Assembly (NCBI RefSeq): GCF_044797955.1
Contig: NZ_CP085211.1
Span: forward strand, 1,674,001-1,738,000
Reading direction: 5' to 3'
Origin: Idiomarina seosinensis_A
GTDB taxonomy: Bacteria > Pseudomonadota > Gammaproteobacteria > Enterobacterales > Alteromonadaceae
DNA length: 64,000 bases
Position numbers and translations under genes: made by a program
In this document: piece by piece, positions 26,673 through 35,526 of the stretch
Layout of the letters: every line of letters starts with the position of its first letter
How positions within the stretch are numbered: the first letter of the stretch is position 1
The notes under the pieces: model-generated
Told to the model about the DNA's origin: nothing
The model's input: only the letters and a program-made list of their open reading frames with translations
Database searches by the model: none

Positions 26673-29180
26673 TCATGCGAGTTTGCGTATCAGCTGTGCT
26701 GTATTTCTGCGGATAAGGCGGGCGCAGGACAAACGCCCCAGTAAGCCAACCGTAAGTGCGCCCGTTACAGGCCCAATCAGCCACAACCGCCAGTGCCAGG
26801 TCGCATCCATATTAAAGACCTGGGTTTGTAGAATCAGCAGCGCAATATCCATTGCAATAGTAGCAATCAGGCCACTGATGGCTCCCAGCACGAGAAATTC
26901 ATAGGTGATGCTTCGGCTCAGTAACTTACCCGGCGCCCCCAGAGTCCGCAGAATTACGAGTTCTTTCTGGCGCTCTTCCATACTGGCCTGAACCTGAGCA
27001 ACAAGCACCAGTGACCCGGCGACAATAACTAATACTAGTACAAATAAGATGGCCAGGCTGACTTGCGAAATCACTTCGCGAATTTGATCAATAATCGCAT
27101 CCAAATCGATTAACGACGCCTCCGGGAAGGGTTTAAATAACTCGTACAGTTCATCCTTGCGTTCCTCATCCAGATGAAAACTCGTTATGTAGGTGGCCGG
27201 AAAATCCTGCAGTGTATTGGTATTAAAGATCATGTAGAAATTTGGCTGCAGAGTACTCCAGTCTGCCTCGCGCAAGCTGGTAACAGGGACACTAAACTCT
27301 TCACCGCCAATATTAAATGTCAGCGTATCTCCCACCTGAATATCAAGCCGCTCGGCAGCAATTTTTTCCACTGACACCTGAGGTTCAGCATCGTCGCCCC
27401 ACCAACTACCTTCAACAATTTCATTATTTGGCGGAACCGTATCGCGCCAGGTCATTGATAATTCGCGACCAAAGCCTTCCCGCCCCTCTTGCTCAGCATC
27501 CTGTTCGCGCTCTTCTTTGGTAACTTCGGCTAACAGGTCCTCACCGTTATGCTGCGTCACCCGGCCAGGTACAATCGGGTACTGGTCGGTCGAGGTAATG
27601 TCTTCGCGCTCGAACATCGCTTTTAGTTCGGGTACTTTTTCCTCGGCTATATTAAGGGCAAAATAATTTGGCGCGTCCTTAGGTAACTGGCGCTGCCAGT
27701 CAGCCAACAGATCATTACGTAAAACCGTGACCAGCAGCAACAACATAATCGCCGTCGAGAATGCCAGCATTTGCACACTGTTAGCGGCAGCACGCCGCTG
27801 TAAACCTGCCATTGCCAGGCGCCAGGCGCTGCCCGCCTGCATACCGGCTTTTCGGCTGGCGCCAATTAACAGGCGGCCGATGCCCAAAAGTACAGCCGCT
27901 GCAAAAACCCCTCCGGCGAATAAGGCTGTCGATAACCACCATTGCTGAGAGTAGAGCACCAGCAAGCCGTATATTGTGCCCCCGGTTAACAGCCACTGTA
28001 ACCAGCGTATAGCCTGCCCACCCACCAGTTGGCGGTGTAAAACCCGCAGCGGCGGAATCGAGACTAAGCGGAATAACGGATAAAGCGTAAACATGACTGC
28101 ACTGATAACGCCGGTCGCTGCTGCCAGCAGATAGGGCTTAACACTGGCTGTCGGTAAGCTGGCATCCAGCTGCTGAGCTACCCAGTCAATTACCACAGTT
28201 TGGATAATCCAGCCCAGCAGCATGCCAATCGCTACACTCATCGCTGTCAGTAGCAATAAATGGGTGATAAAAATACGCCGAATTTGTTGCCGGCTGGCTC
28301 CCAGAGTCTTAAAGATCGCGACCACATCGTAATTACGTTGGCAGTAGCGCTGGGCGGCAACCGCAACCGCGGTAGCGGCAAGCACTACCCCCAGTAAACT
28401 GGCCAGCATCATAAAGCGCTCGGCGCGGTTTAGCGAGCGGGCCAACGGGCTTTCGCCATCTTCAATACTGCGCCAGCTATGGGTATCCTCATTTAATCGC
28501 GGGAGTAACCAGTCTTCATAGCGTTGCAGCGCATCCTGACTGCCGGCCATCAACACGTTATAACGAACGCGGCTGCCGGGCTGGATTAAACCGGTTTGTC
28601 CCAGCTGCGAGTAGCGAATGATGACATTCGGGCTGTCGGTAAACACCGAAAACCCGACATCGGGCTCGTACGTGACGACTTTTGTCACCTTAAACTCACT
28701 ATTACCTACCTCGATACTGTCACCCAGGTCAATTTGCAGGCTCTGAAATAAGGCGCCTGCGACCCATGCTTCTCCCGGACCCGGTAGCCCATCTGCAACT
28801 TCACCTTCGGCGTAGGGCTTGTCAGCAATTTTTAACTCGCCGCGTAAAGGGTAGCCGTCAGAAACGGCCTTAATATCAATAAGCTGTAACCTTTCGTTAG
28901 CAAAAGCCATTGAGTTAAAAACGACCCGCCAGGCAGTTTCTAAGTTTTCCTGTTGCGCCTGCTCAATCCACTGCGTGGGGATATCCCGCCGCGAACTCAG
29001 TACTCGATCAGCGGCCAGAAATTCACTGCTGCGCTCCAGCAAACCAGACTGTAACCGCTCACTGAACAGGGATAACGACAACACCGCAGTCACTGATAAA
29101 ATAATGGCTAACGCCATTACGGTCAGCTCGCCTCGTTTCAGCTCCTGCTTCAATAACCGAAACGAAATCTTATGCCACAT
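26673..29180 (-). CDS. ybbP: ABC transporter permease, FtsX/YbbP type
   Basis: 835 residues with two FtsX-like permease modules. The first has helices near residues 20, 265, 310 and 355, and the second lies near the C-terminus (about 715, 770 and 805). A large extracytoplasmic domain sits in each half. The N-terminus LLKQELKRGELTVMALAIILSV and QVQASMEERQKELVILRTLGAPG are diagnostic of YbbP. It pairs with the ATPase gene just upstream (11-nt overlap). The YbbAP-TesA group is linked to export or remodelling of lipids or hydrophobic compounds, without a proven substrate. Confidence 0.92.
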   Translation of the reverse strand: MWHKISFRLLKQELKRGELTVMALAIILSVTAVLSLSLFSERLQSGLLERSSEFLAADRVLSSRRDIPTQWIEQAQQENLETAWRVVFNSMAFANERLQLIDIKAVSDGYPLRGELKIADKPYAEGEVADGLPGPGEAWVAGALFQSLQIDLGDSIEVGNSEFKVTKVVTYEPDVGFSVFTDSPNVIIRYSQLGQTGLIQPGSRVRYNVLMAGSQDALQRYEDWLLPRLNEDTHSWRSIEDGESPLARSLNRAERFMMLASLLGVVLAATAVAVAAQRYCQRNYDVVAIFKTLGASRQQIRRIFITHLLLLTAMSVAIGMLLGWIIQTVVIDWVAQQLDASLPTASVKPYLLAAATGVISAVMFTLYPLFRLVSIPPLRVLHRQLVGGQAIRWLQWLLTGGTIYGLLVLYSQQWWLSTALFAGGVFAAAVLLGIGRLLIGASRKAGMQAGSAWRLAMAGLQRRAAANSVQMLAFSTAIMLLLLVTVLRNDLLADWQRQLPKDAPNYFALNIAEEKVPELKAMFEREDITSTDQYPIVPGRVTQHNGEDLLAEVTKEEREQDAEQEGREGFGRELSMTWRDTVPPNNEIVEGSWWGDDAEPQVSVEKIAAERLDIQVGDTLTFNIGGEEFSVPVTSLREADWSTLQPNFYMIFNTNTLQDFPATYITSFHLDEERKDELYELFKPFPEASLIDLDAIIDQIREVISQVSLAILFVLVLVIVAGSLVLVAQVQASMEERQKELVILRTLGAPGKLLSRSITYEFLVLGAISGLIATIAMDIALLILQTQVFNMDATWHWRLWLIGPVTGALTVGLLGRLSCARLIRRNTAQLIRKLA

Positions 29181-29850
29181 CCTGGTTTGCCTCCGTTAGC
29201 TGACCCGCTTCCATTCTTAGTACACGCTGGCAGCGTTCGGCTAATTCATTATCGTGAGTAACCATAATCAGCGTTGTGCCGTAATCTTTATTTAATTCAA
29301 ACAGTAATTGTTCAACCGTTTGTCCGGTTTTCGAGTCCAGGTTACCTGTCGGCTCATCAGCAAAAAGAATCTTTGGTTGGCCGACGAAGGCGCGGGCAAT
29401 TGCAACACGTTGTTGTTCTCCGCCAGACAACTGATTCGGATAATGGTGCCAGCGATCCTCCAGCCCTACCTTCTGCAGTAACTCGTGCGCTTCTTTTTCA
29501 GCGCCCCGGTGACCGGCCAGTTCTGCCGGCAACATAACGTTTTCCAGCGCAGTCAGGCTGGGGACAAGTAAAAACTGCTGAAAAATAAAGCCAATTTTAT
29601 CGGCACGGACTTTTGCCCGCTGTTCTTCATCCAATTCGCTGAGTTTTTCGTTATCAATAAGAACTTCACCCTGGGTGGCAAGGTCTAATCCCGCCAGCAG
29701 CGCCAACAAAGTTGATTTACCCGAGCCAGACGCACCTACCACGGCAACGGTCTCACCGGCGTTGATGCAAACGTTTATTGGGTGCAGAATCTGTAACTCG
29801 CCTTCTGAGGTGTCGACGATTTTTTCCAGTTGTTGGGCTTGAATGAGCAT
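29170..29850 (-). CDS. ybbA: ABC transporter ATP-binding protein, YbbA type
   Basis: 226 residues of the LolD/MacB-like ATPase group. Walker A is VGASGSGKSTLLALLAGL, the signature is LSGGEQQRVAIARA, and Walker B is ILFADEPTGNLDS. It overlaps ybbP by 11 nt and forms its ATPase. It is divergent from tesA, with the two start codons directly abutting, so each promoter must lie inside the other gene or the genes must be driven from unusual sites. Confidence 0.94.
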   Translation of the reverse strand: MLIQAQQLEKIVDTSEGELQILHPINVCINAGETVAVVGASGSGKSTLLALLAGLDLATQGEVLIDNEKLSELDEEQRAKVRADKIGFIFQQFLLVPSLTALENVMLPAELAGHRGAEKEAHELLQKVGLEDRWHHYPNQLSGGEQQRVAIARAFVGQPKILFADEPTGNLDSKTGQTVEQLLFELNKDYGTTLIMVTHDNELAERCQRVLRMEAGQLTEANQDVA

Positions 29851-30483
29851 ATGATGAAAAACTTCCTTTTGAAATTGAGTCTGGTTGTCATACTGTTAGT
29901 GTCTATACGCACAGTTTCGGCAAATGTTTCACTTGTTGTATTAGGAGACAGCTTAAGCGCTGGCTACGGTTTGTCCAGTGAACAGACCTGGGTTGCCGAA
30001 TTAGATCGCCGCTGGCAACAATCACACCCTGATTATCAAATCATTAATGCCAGCATCAGTGGCGAGACAACCCGGGGAGGTTTAAAACGCCTCGACGGTA
30101 TTTTTGAGCGCCATCAGCCCGATGCAGTCTTTATTGAATTAGGCGGTAACGATGGACTGCGCGGCTTTAACCTCAGCACAGTCAGGAGCAATCTGGAACA
30201 GATTATCGACAAAGCACAGTCTGCGGGCGTTAAAGTGGCGCTAAGTCAGGTTATGGTGCCGCCTAACTATGGTCCCAGGTTTACTAAGCGCTTTAAAGAC
30301 CTGTACCGAGAAGTGGCGGATGACAAAAACGTACCCTTAATTCCGTTTTTTATGGAACCCTTGATGGAGGAGAGTCCGGACTATGTGCAAAACGACGGGA
30401 TTCACCCCACTGCCGAGGCACAGCCTAAGATCGCCGACTTTCTCGAGCCCCACCTGCTGAAGCTAATGGAAAAAGCTCGTTAA
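29851..30483 (+). CDS. tesA: Acyl-CoA thioesterase I / lysophospholipase (GDSL)
   Basis: 210 residues. A signal peptide (about residues 1-24, ending TVSA) precedes a SGNH hydrolase: block I VVLGDSLSAGYGLS, block III GGNDGLRG and block V DGIHPTAEAQ. It is a periplasmic multifunctional esterase. The start is set at the first ATG at 29851 (MMKNF; E. coli TesA also begins MM), since the frame upstream lies in ybbA. A second ATG at 29854 is equally possible. Confidence 0.93.
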   Translation: MMKNFLLKLSLVVILLVSIRTVSANVSLVVLGDSLSAGYGLSSEQTWVAELDRRWQQSHPDYQIINASISGETTRGGLKRLDGIFERHQPDAVFIELGGNDGLRGFNLSTVRSNLEQIIDKAQSAGVKVALSQVMVPPNYGPRFTKRFKDLYREVADDKNVPLIPFFMEPLMEESPDYVQNDGIHPTAEAQPKIADFLEPHLLKLMEKAR

Positions 30484-30531
30484 TGGGCATTCTGTAAAGG
30501 ACTAAAGGACTGCGAAGTCGCATTTTGGAGA

Positions 30532-30556
30532 TAAAAAAACCGCCGGATGGCGGTTT
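30532..30556 (-). terminator. Terminator of the tRNA-Glu/Ala transcript
   Basis: Stem AAACCGCC with GGCGGTTT (30537-30544 and 30549-30556) and a 4-nt loop. Read on the minus strand it is followed by a run of T residues. It lies just downstream of the last tRNA-Glu gene. The plus-strand tail is weaker, so it may also end tesA less efficiently. Confidence 0.85.
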
Positions 30557-30564
30557 GTTCAGTA

Positions 30565-30640
30565 TGGCGTCCCCTAGGGGATTCGAACCCCTGTTACTGC
30601 CGTGAAAGGGCAGTGTCCTAGGCCTCTAGACGAAGGGGAC
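30565..30640 (-). tRNA. tRNA-Glu(UUC), copy 3 in transcript order
   Basis: 76 nt including the encoded CCA. The acceptor GTCCCCT pairs with AGGGGAC, the T loop is GGTTCGAATCC, and the anticodon loop CTTTCAC gives anticodon TTC. Identical to the two copies to its right. Confidence 0.97.
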
Positions 30641-30669
30641 CCGGACTGTGGTAACTGATGCATTAAAGT

Positions 30670-30745
30670 TGGCGTCCCCTAGGGGATTCGAACCCCTGTT
30701 ACTGCCGTGAAAGGGCAGTGTCCTAGGCCTCTAGACGAAGGGGAC
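30670..30745 (-). tRNA. tRNA-Glu(UUC), copy 2
   Basis: 76 nt with encoded CCA, identical in sequence to the neighbouring copies. The spacer to the copy on the left is 29 nt and differs from the next spacer. Confidence 0.97.
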
Positions 30746-30780
30746 GCTGTATTTTTTTGCATCATTTGTAGTCAGTAAGT

Positions 30781-30856
30781 TGGCGTCCCCTAGGGGATTC
30801 GAACCCCTGTTACTGCCGTGAAAGGGCAGTGTCCTAGGCCTCTAGACGAAGGGGAC
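30781..30856 (-). tRNA. tRNA-Glu(UUC), copy 1
   Basis: 76 nt with encoded CCA and anticodon TTC. First tRNA-Glu of the transcript after tRNA-Ala. The whole unit is tRNA-Ala followed by three tRNA-Glu, and gltX, which charges tRNA-Glu, lies next upstream. Confidence 0.97.
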
Positions 30857-30903
30857 GCAAATTACTTGCTACTACTGTCATGGTCGTTTTAACCAATCGG
30901 AAT

Positions 30904-30979
<76 letters not shown>

Positions 30980-31016
30980 GTTCCGCGGCAGTCAAACTGC
31001 CCTGACAGCGGGGCGC

Positions 31017-31046
31017 ATTCTATTGTGAGCAGCGCTAATGTGTCAA
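31017..31046 (-). promoter_or_regulatory. Promoter of the tRNA-Ala/Glu operon
   Basis: On the minus strand, TTGACA (31041-31046) and TAGAAT (31017-31022) are spaced by 18 nt. They are followed by a GC-rich discriminator (GCGCCCCGC), typical of stringently controlled stable-RNA promoters. Transcription would start about 30 nt before tRNA-Ala. Confidence 0.85.
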
Positions 31047-31118
31047 CTGTTTTTTGAAACTTTTGAACCGGTTGACGAATTTTTTTACAATCTGCACAAT
31101 TTACCATCAAAAGCGTGA

Positions 31119-32528
31119 TTAATTGCTTTCTTCACGCCTGGCGATAAAGTCTAACGCTTTATCGATACGCTGCAATACCTCTTGTTGAGGGATAAGCTCC
31201 AGAGTGACATCCAGCGATGGTGAATTGCCGCCACCAGTTACCGCCACGCGCAACGGCATGCCAACTTTACCCATTCCGACTTCCAGTACTTCAGCCGTCT
31301 GGTTTATAGCACCCTGTATTGCCTTACTGTTCCAGTCTGATAGTCCGGCCAAAAGCGCTCTGGCCTTTTGTAACGGCTCTTTTGCCACAGGACGTAAATG
31401 CTTCTTCGCCGCTTTTGCATCAAACTCTTCAACGTTTTCAAAGAAATATCGGCTAATCGCGGCCATTTCTTTTAACGTTTTAACGCGATCTGCCTGCAGC
31501 TCGATCACTTTTTCCAGGCAAGGCCCGGCAGTTGTATCCACATTCAGCTGATCAAACTGCCATTGTAACTGAGGTTTAATGGTTTCAGCCGGAAGTGTTT
31601 TCATATAATGCTGGTTAAGCCAGTTCAGCTTTTCGGTATTAAACGCTGATGCCGCCTTATTAACATCATCCAGCTTAAAATACTCCGTCAGCTCGGCAAC
31701 ACTGAAGATTTCCTGATCGCCGTGGGACCAGCCCAGTCGGGCTAAGTAATTAACAACGGCTTCAGGTAAGTACCCGTCATCACGATATTGCATTACACTG
31801 ACCGCGCCATGGCGCTTAGACAACTTTTTGCCATCATCGCCCAGAATCATCGATACGTGCGCATAATCGGGTACCGGTGCGCCTAAAGCTTTAAGAATAT
31901 TGATTTGACGGGGGGTATTATTGATATGGTCCTCACCACGCACCACCGACGTAATTCCCATATCCCAGTCATCCACAACCACACAGAAATTATAGGTTGG
32001 TGTGCCATCGGTACGGGCGATGATCAGGTCATCAAGCTCTTGATTTGAAAATTCAATGCGGCCGCGAATATGGTCATCAAATACCACACTCCCCGACTGC
32101 GGATTTCGGAACCTGATTACATAACTATCGCCACTTGCTTCCGGGTTATCCCGGCAATGGCCATCATAACGGGGTTTTTCGCCTGCAGCCATCTGCTGCT
32201 CGCGCATTTGTTCCAGGCGCACAGTCGAGCAGTAACACTTATAAGCTTTATCTTCAGCAAGTAATTTATCAATCAACTGCTGATAACGCTGAAAACGCTC
32301 TGTTTGATAGTATGGCCCGCGATCCCAGTTTAAACCTAGCCACTCCATACCTTCCAAAATGGCATCAATAGCAGGCTGAGTTGAGCGCTCGCGGTCGGTA
32401 TCTTCTATCCGCAATACAAATTCGCCGCCCTGCGCTTTAGCCACCAACCAGGAATACAAGGCAGTCCGGGCACCACCTACATGTAAATACCCAGTGGGAC
32501 TGGGGGCAAAACGCGTAACCACACTCAT
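31119..32528 (-). CDS. gltX: Glutamyl-tRNA synthetase
   Basis: Class I aminoacyl-tRNA synthetase of 469 residues. The HIGH-like motif is PSPTGYLHVGGARTALY, and the KMSKS-like motif is KKLSKRHGA near residue 240. The zinc-binding type region CYCSTVRLEQM is present. Start ATG at 32528 after AAAGGATG. It lies directly upstream of three tRNA-Glu genes. Confidence 0.98.
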   Translation of the reverse strand: MSVVTRFAPSPTGYLHVGGARTALYSWLVAKAQGGEFVLRIEDTDRERSTQPAIDAILEGMEWLGLNWDRGPYYQTERFQRYQQLIDKLLAEDKAYKCYCSTVRLEQMREQQMAAGEKPRYDGHCRDNPEASGDSYVIRFRNPQSGSVVFDDHIRGRIEFSNQELDDLIIARTDGTPTYNFCVVVDDWDMGITSVVRGEDHINNTPRQINILKALGAPVPDYAHVSMILGDDGKKLSKRHGAVSVMQYRDDGYLPEAVVNYLARLGWSHGDQEIFSVAELTEYFKLDDVNKAASAFNTEKLNWLNQHYMKTLPAETIKPQLQWQFDQLNVDTTAGPCLEKVIELQADRVKTLKEMAAISRYFFENVEEFDAKAAKKHLRPVAKEPLQKARALLAGLSDWNSKAIQGAINQTAEVLEVGMGKVGMPLRVAVTGGGNSPSLDVTLELIPQQEVLQRIDKALDFIARREESN

Positions 32529-32667
32529 GCTGTCATCCTTTCTGTCAAATCATTTAAATATCAGATTATAAAACCGTGCTAGTTTACCAAGTGTGAGTTC
32601 AGTACGCATTATTAATGCGCAACTGATTAAATTCTCAGCAAACGCTACCGGACGGCAAAAATTTTAT

Positions 32668-32695
32668 TTGACAGTTTATTTCTGCGCCCTATAAT
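32668..32695 (+). promoter_or_regulatory. Promoter of the tRNA-Val pair
   Basis: Consensus TTGACA (32668-32673) and consensus TATAAT (32690-32695), 16 nt apart, with a GC-rich stretch after the -10 box. The first tRNA-Val begins 38 nt downstream. This is one of the strongest promoters in the window. Confidence 0.92.
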
Positions 32696-32733
32696 GCCAC
32701 CTCGCAACGACGCAGAAGTGTCACAGTGAAGAG

Positions 32734-32809
32734 GGTTGCTTAGCTCAGTTGGGAGAGCATCGCCCTTACAAGGCGAGGGTCACTGGTTCGAGCCCAGTAG
32801 CAACCACCA
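32734..32809 (+). tRNA. tRNA-Val(UAC), copy 1
   Basis: 76 nt with encoded CCA. The acceptor GGTTGCT pairs with AGCAACC, the anticodon loop CTTACAA gives TAC, and the T loop is GGTTCGAGCC. Confidence 0.96.
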
Positions 32810-32861
32810 CCTCTTCAATGCCCATGTGCCGTTGTATCAAGTCCTGTGAAAGTCCCAAAGT

Positions 32862-32937
32862 GGTTGCTTAGCTCAGTTGGGAGAGCATCGCCCTTACAAG
32901 GCGAGGGTCACTGGTTCGAGCCCAGTAGCAACCACCA
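32862..32937 (+). tRNA. tRNA-Val(UAC), copy 2
   Basis: 76 nt with encoded CCA, identical to the first copy and 52 nt downstream, so probably in one transcript. Confidence 0.96.
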
Positions 32938-33047
32938 CTTCCTTAAATATCTGTTAGACTCCTCTGATTGCCAAACAACCTTAATTATCGGTAAACTTTC
33001 CGCAAATTAGTACGTAGTAGTTGGCATTCAACAAAAACGGAGTTGTC

Positions 33048-34166
33048 ATGGAAACAATTAAATCGCGTGCGATGGTAGCCTGGGGTCCGGGTCAGCCACT
33101 GAAAGAAGAAATCATTGACGTCGCCCCTCCCAAAAAAGGTGAAGTGCGGGTGCGCATCGTCGCCACTGGTGTTTGCCATACGGATGCCTATACCCTGTCC
33201 GGTAATGATCCTGAAGGTATCTTTCCGTCGGTTTTGGGCCATGAAGGTGGCGGTATTGTTGAATCCGTGGGTGAAGGGGTCACTTCGGTCTCCGTCGGCG
33301 ATCATGTTATTCCGCTATATACTGCGGAATGTGGTGTTTGTAAATTTTGTCAGTCAGGCAAAACGAATTTATGTCAGGCGGTCCGCGCCACGCAGGGCAA
33401 AGGCTTAATGCCCGATGGTACCAGCCGTTTTTCACTGAATGGCGAAACAATTTTTCATTACATGGGCACTTCAACGTTCTCGGAATACACCGTATTACCG
33501 GAAATTTCTCTGGCAAAAATTCCCAAACAAGCCCCCCTTGAAAAGGTCTGTCTGCTGGGCTGTGGTGTCACCACCGGTATGGGCGCAGTGAAAAACACGG
33601 CAAAAGTACAGGAAGGCGATACCGTTGCAGTGTTTGGTCTTGGCGGTATTGGTCTGGCCGTAATCATCGGAGCAGTTCAGGCGAAAGCCTCCCGCATTAT
33701 TGCGGTTGACGTCAACGATGATAAATTCGAAATTGCCAAAGAGCTGGGCGCAACCGATTGTGTTAACCCAACCCAACACGAAAAGCCCATTCAGGACGTT
33801 ATTGTTGAATTAACCGACGGTGGTGTCGACTTCTCGTTTGAATGTATCGGTAATGTCGATGTCATGCGCGCCGCATTAGAGTGCTGCCATAAAGGCTGGG
33901 GCGAGTCGGTTATTATAGGCGTAGCAGGTGCCGGCGAAGAAATTTCTACCCGTCCTTTTCAGTTAGTGACTGGCCGTGTGTGGCGTGGCAGTGCCTTTGG
34001 TGGCGTAAAAGGGCGCAGCGAACTGCCCGACTACGTGCAGCAATATATGGACGGTAAATTCGACCTCGATACTTTTATCACCCATACCATGCCACTGGAA
34101 GATATTAATAAAGCCTTTGACTTGATGCATGAGGGTAAGTCCATTCGCTCAGTCATTCACTTTTAA
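33048..34166 (+). CDS. adhC: S-(hydroxymethyl)glutathione dehydrogenase
   Basis: Class III zinc alcohol dehydrogenase of 372 residues that oxidises S-hydroxymethylglutathione in formaldehyde detoxification; related enzymes also reduce S-nitrosoglutathione. The catalytic zinc ligands are in GVCHTDAY and GHEGGGIVESVGEGV. The structural zinc motif with four Cys is CGVCKFCQSGKTNLC, and the NAD loop is VFGLGGIGLA. Start ATG at 33048 after GGAG; nine upstream codons are open but lack a ribosome site. fghA follows directly. Confidence 0.96.
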   Translation: METIKSRAMVAWGPGQPLKEEIIDVAPPKKGEVRVRIVATGVCHTDAYTLSGNDPEGIFPSVLGHEGGGIVESVGEGVTSVSVGDHVIPLYTAECGVCKFCQSGKTNLCQAVRATQGKGLMPDGTSRFSLNGETIFHYMGTSTFSEYTVLPEISLAKIPKQAPLEKVCLLGCGVTTGMGAVKNTAKVQEGDTVAVFGLGGIGLAVIIGAVQAKASRIIAVDVNDDKFEIAKELGATDCVNPTQHEKPIQDVIVELTDGGVDFSFECIGNVDVMRAALECCHKGWGESVIIGVAGAGEEISTRPFQLVTGRVWRGSAFGGVKGRSELPDYVQQYMDGKFDLDTFITHTMPLEDINKAFDLMHEGKSIRSVIHF

Positions 34167-34177
34167 TGGAGGCTGCT

Positions 34178-35014
34178 ATGGAAAAAGTGAGTGAAGCACG
34201 TTGCTTTGGCGGGCGCCAAATGCGCTTTGAACACGACTCCAATACACTAAACTGCCGTATGCAGTTTAGTGTGTTCCTGCCACTGCGAGCTGAAAAAATT
34301 AAGGTTCCTGCCGTCTATTTTCTGTCGGGGCTAACCTGCACTGACGAAAACTTTTCGGCTAAAGCCGGCGCTCAGCGTGTTGCCAATGAGCTTGGACTGG
34401 CGTTAATTATTCCGGACACCAGCCCGCGCGGCGAACAGGTGCCGGACGATCCGGACGGAGCCTATGACTTTGGCAAAGGGGCGGGGTTTTATGTTAATGC
34501 CACAGAACAGCCCTGGTCACAACATTATAAAATGTACGACTACATCGTCAGCGAGCTTCCGGCTCTGGTCGAACAGGAGCTTCCGTTAACCGCACAACGG
34601 GCTATTTCCGGCCATTCAATGGGTGGCCATGGCGCTTTAGTCATTGGCCTACGTAATAGCGAGCGTTACAGCAGTATTTCCGCTTTTTCGCCAGTCTGTC
34701 ATCCGAGCGCCTGTGCCTGGGGCAAAAAAGCCTTTAGCCACTATTTAGGTGAGGATGTAGAGAGCTGGAAGGCTTATGATGCTGTCGAACTTATCAAAAG
34801 TCTGGGCCAAACCCTGCCGATTCGTGTTGATCAGGGACTGGCTGACAACTTTTTAACTGAACAGCTAATGCCTGAGCACTTGCAGCAGGCTATTGCTGAG
34901 GTGAATGGTGATGGCTCGGTACATATGCACGAAGGTTACGATCACAGCTATTACTTCATTGCCTCGTTTATTGAAGCTCAGTTGCGGTTTCATGCCAAGC
35001 ATTTAGTACGTTAA
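34178..35014 (+). CDS. fghA: S-formylglutathione hydrolase
   Basis: Esterase D family, 278 residues. It hydrolyses S-formylglutathione to formate and glutathione, the step after adhC. The nucleophile Ser is in SGHSMGGHGAL near residue 148, and the catalytic His is in HEGYDHSYYFIASFI. GGAGG lies 5 nt before the ATG at 34178; an ATG at 34166 overlapping the adhC stop is possible but has no ribosome site. It converges with and overlaps the next gene by 4 nt. Confidence 0.95.
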   Translation: MEKVSEARCFGGRQMRFEHDSNTLNCRMQFSVFLPLRAEKIKVPAVYFLSGLTCTDENFSAKAGAQRVANELGLALIIPDTSPRGEQVPDDPDGAYDFGKGAGFYVNATEQPWSQHYKMYDYIVSELPALVEQELPLTAQRAISGHSMGGHGALVIGLRNSERYSSISAFSPVCHPSACAWGKKAFSHYLGEDVESWKAYDAVELIKSLGQTLPIRVDQGLADNFLTEQLMPEHLQQAIAEVNGDGSVHMHEGYDHSYYFIASFIEAQLRFHAKHLVR

Positions 35015-35526
35015 CTGTCTGAATTGGCTTCTATCGTTGCCAAATGGTGACGATAGAAGCGCCATTGCCGTGATTTTAACAGATACCACAGTGTCATAAA
35101 CCAGCCCATAATAATTGCCGCCCGGGCAAAGGAGAAAACGCCCTGCTGGTCAACGAACAGCCAGCCGATCAAAGCACCATCGACCAGTAACGAAAACAAC
35201 AATAAAGGTTGAGCTATTTTCATCAAACGATTGGCCCAGTTCGGCACGTCTTCCGCCGCAAAGGTGGTCGCCGCCAGCACCACAAGGGACGGCAAGCCTA
35301 CCACTAGCATCAAACCAAACTGTTGCGCTGAAGTATAAAAAAGATCTAACAGGCGGGTTCTGTCTTCAGCAAAAGTCAGCGACACAACACCAGCTACATA
35401 ACCACGTAACTGAAACAAGAAAACCAGTAACAGTGGCAACGGAATTTTTGCCCGCCCCTCTTTATCCAGGTAGCGCACCTTTTCAATAAAGGCGGTGGCG
35501 CTGGACGATTTTTTCACCGCCGTCAT
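35011..35526 (-). CDS. DUF2919 inner-membrane protein, YfeZ-like
   Basis: 171 residues with about four membrane segments and a basic first loop. The YLDKEGRAKIPLPLLLVFLFQLRGY region near residues 19-43 fits the DUF2919 family, whose E. coli member is YfeZ; function unknown. The start overlaps the uvrB stop by 4 nt (ATGA), so it is translated from the uvrB transcript. Confidence 0.72.
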   Translation of the reverse strand: MTAVKKSSSATAFIEKVRYLDKEGRAKIPLPLLLVFLFQLRGYVAGVVSLTFAEDRTRLLDLFYTSAQQFGLMLVVGLPSLVVLAATTFAAEDVPNWANRLMKIAQPLLLFSLLVDGALIGWLFVDQQGVFSFARAAIIMGWFMTLWYLLKSRQWRFYRHHLATIEANSDS

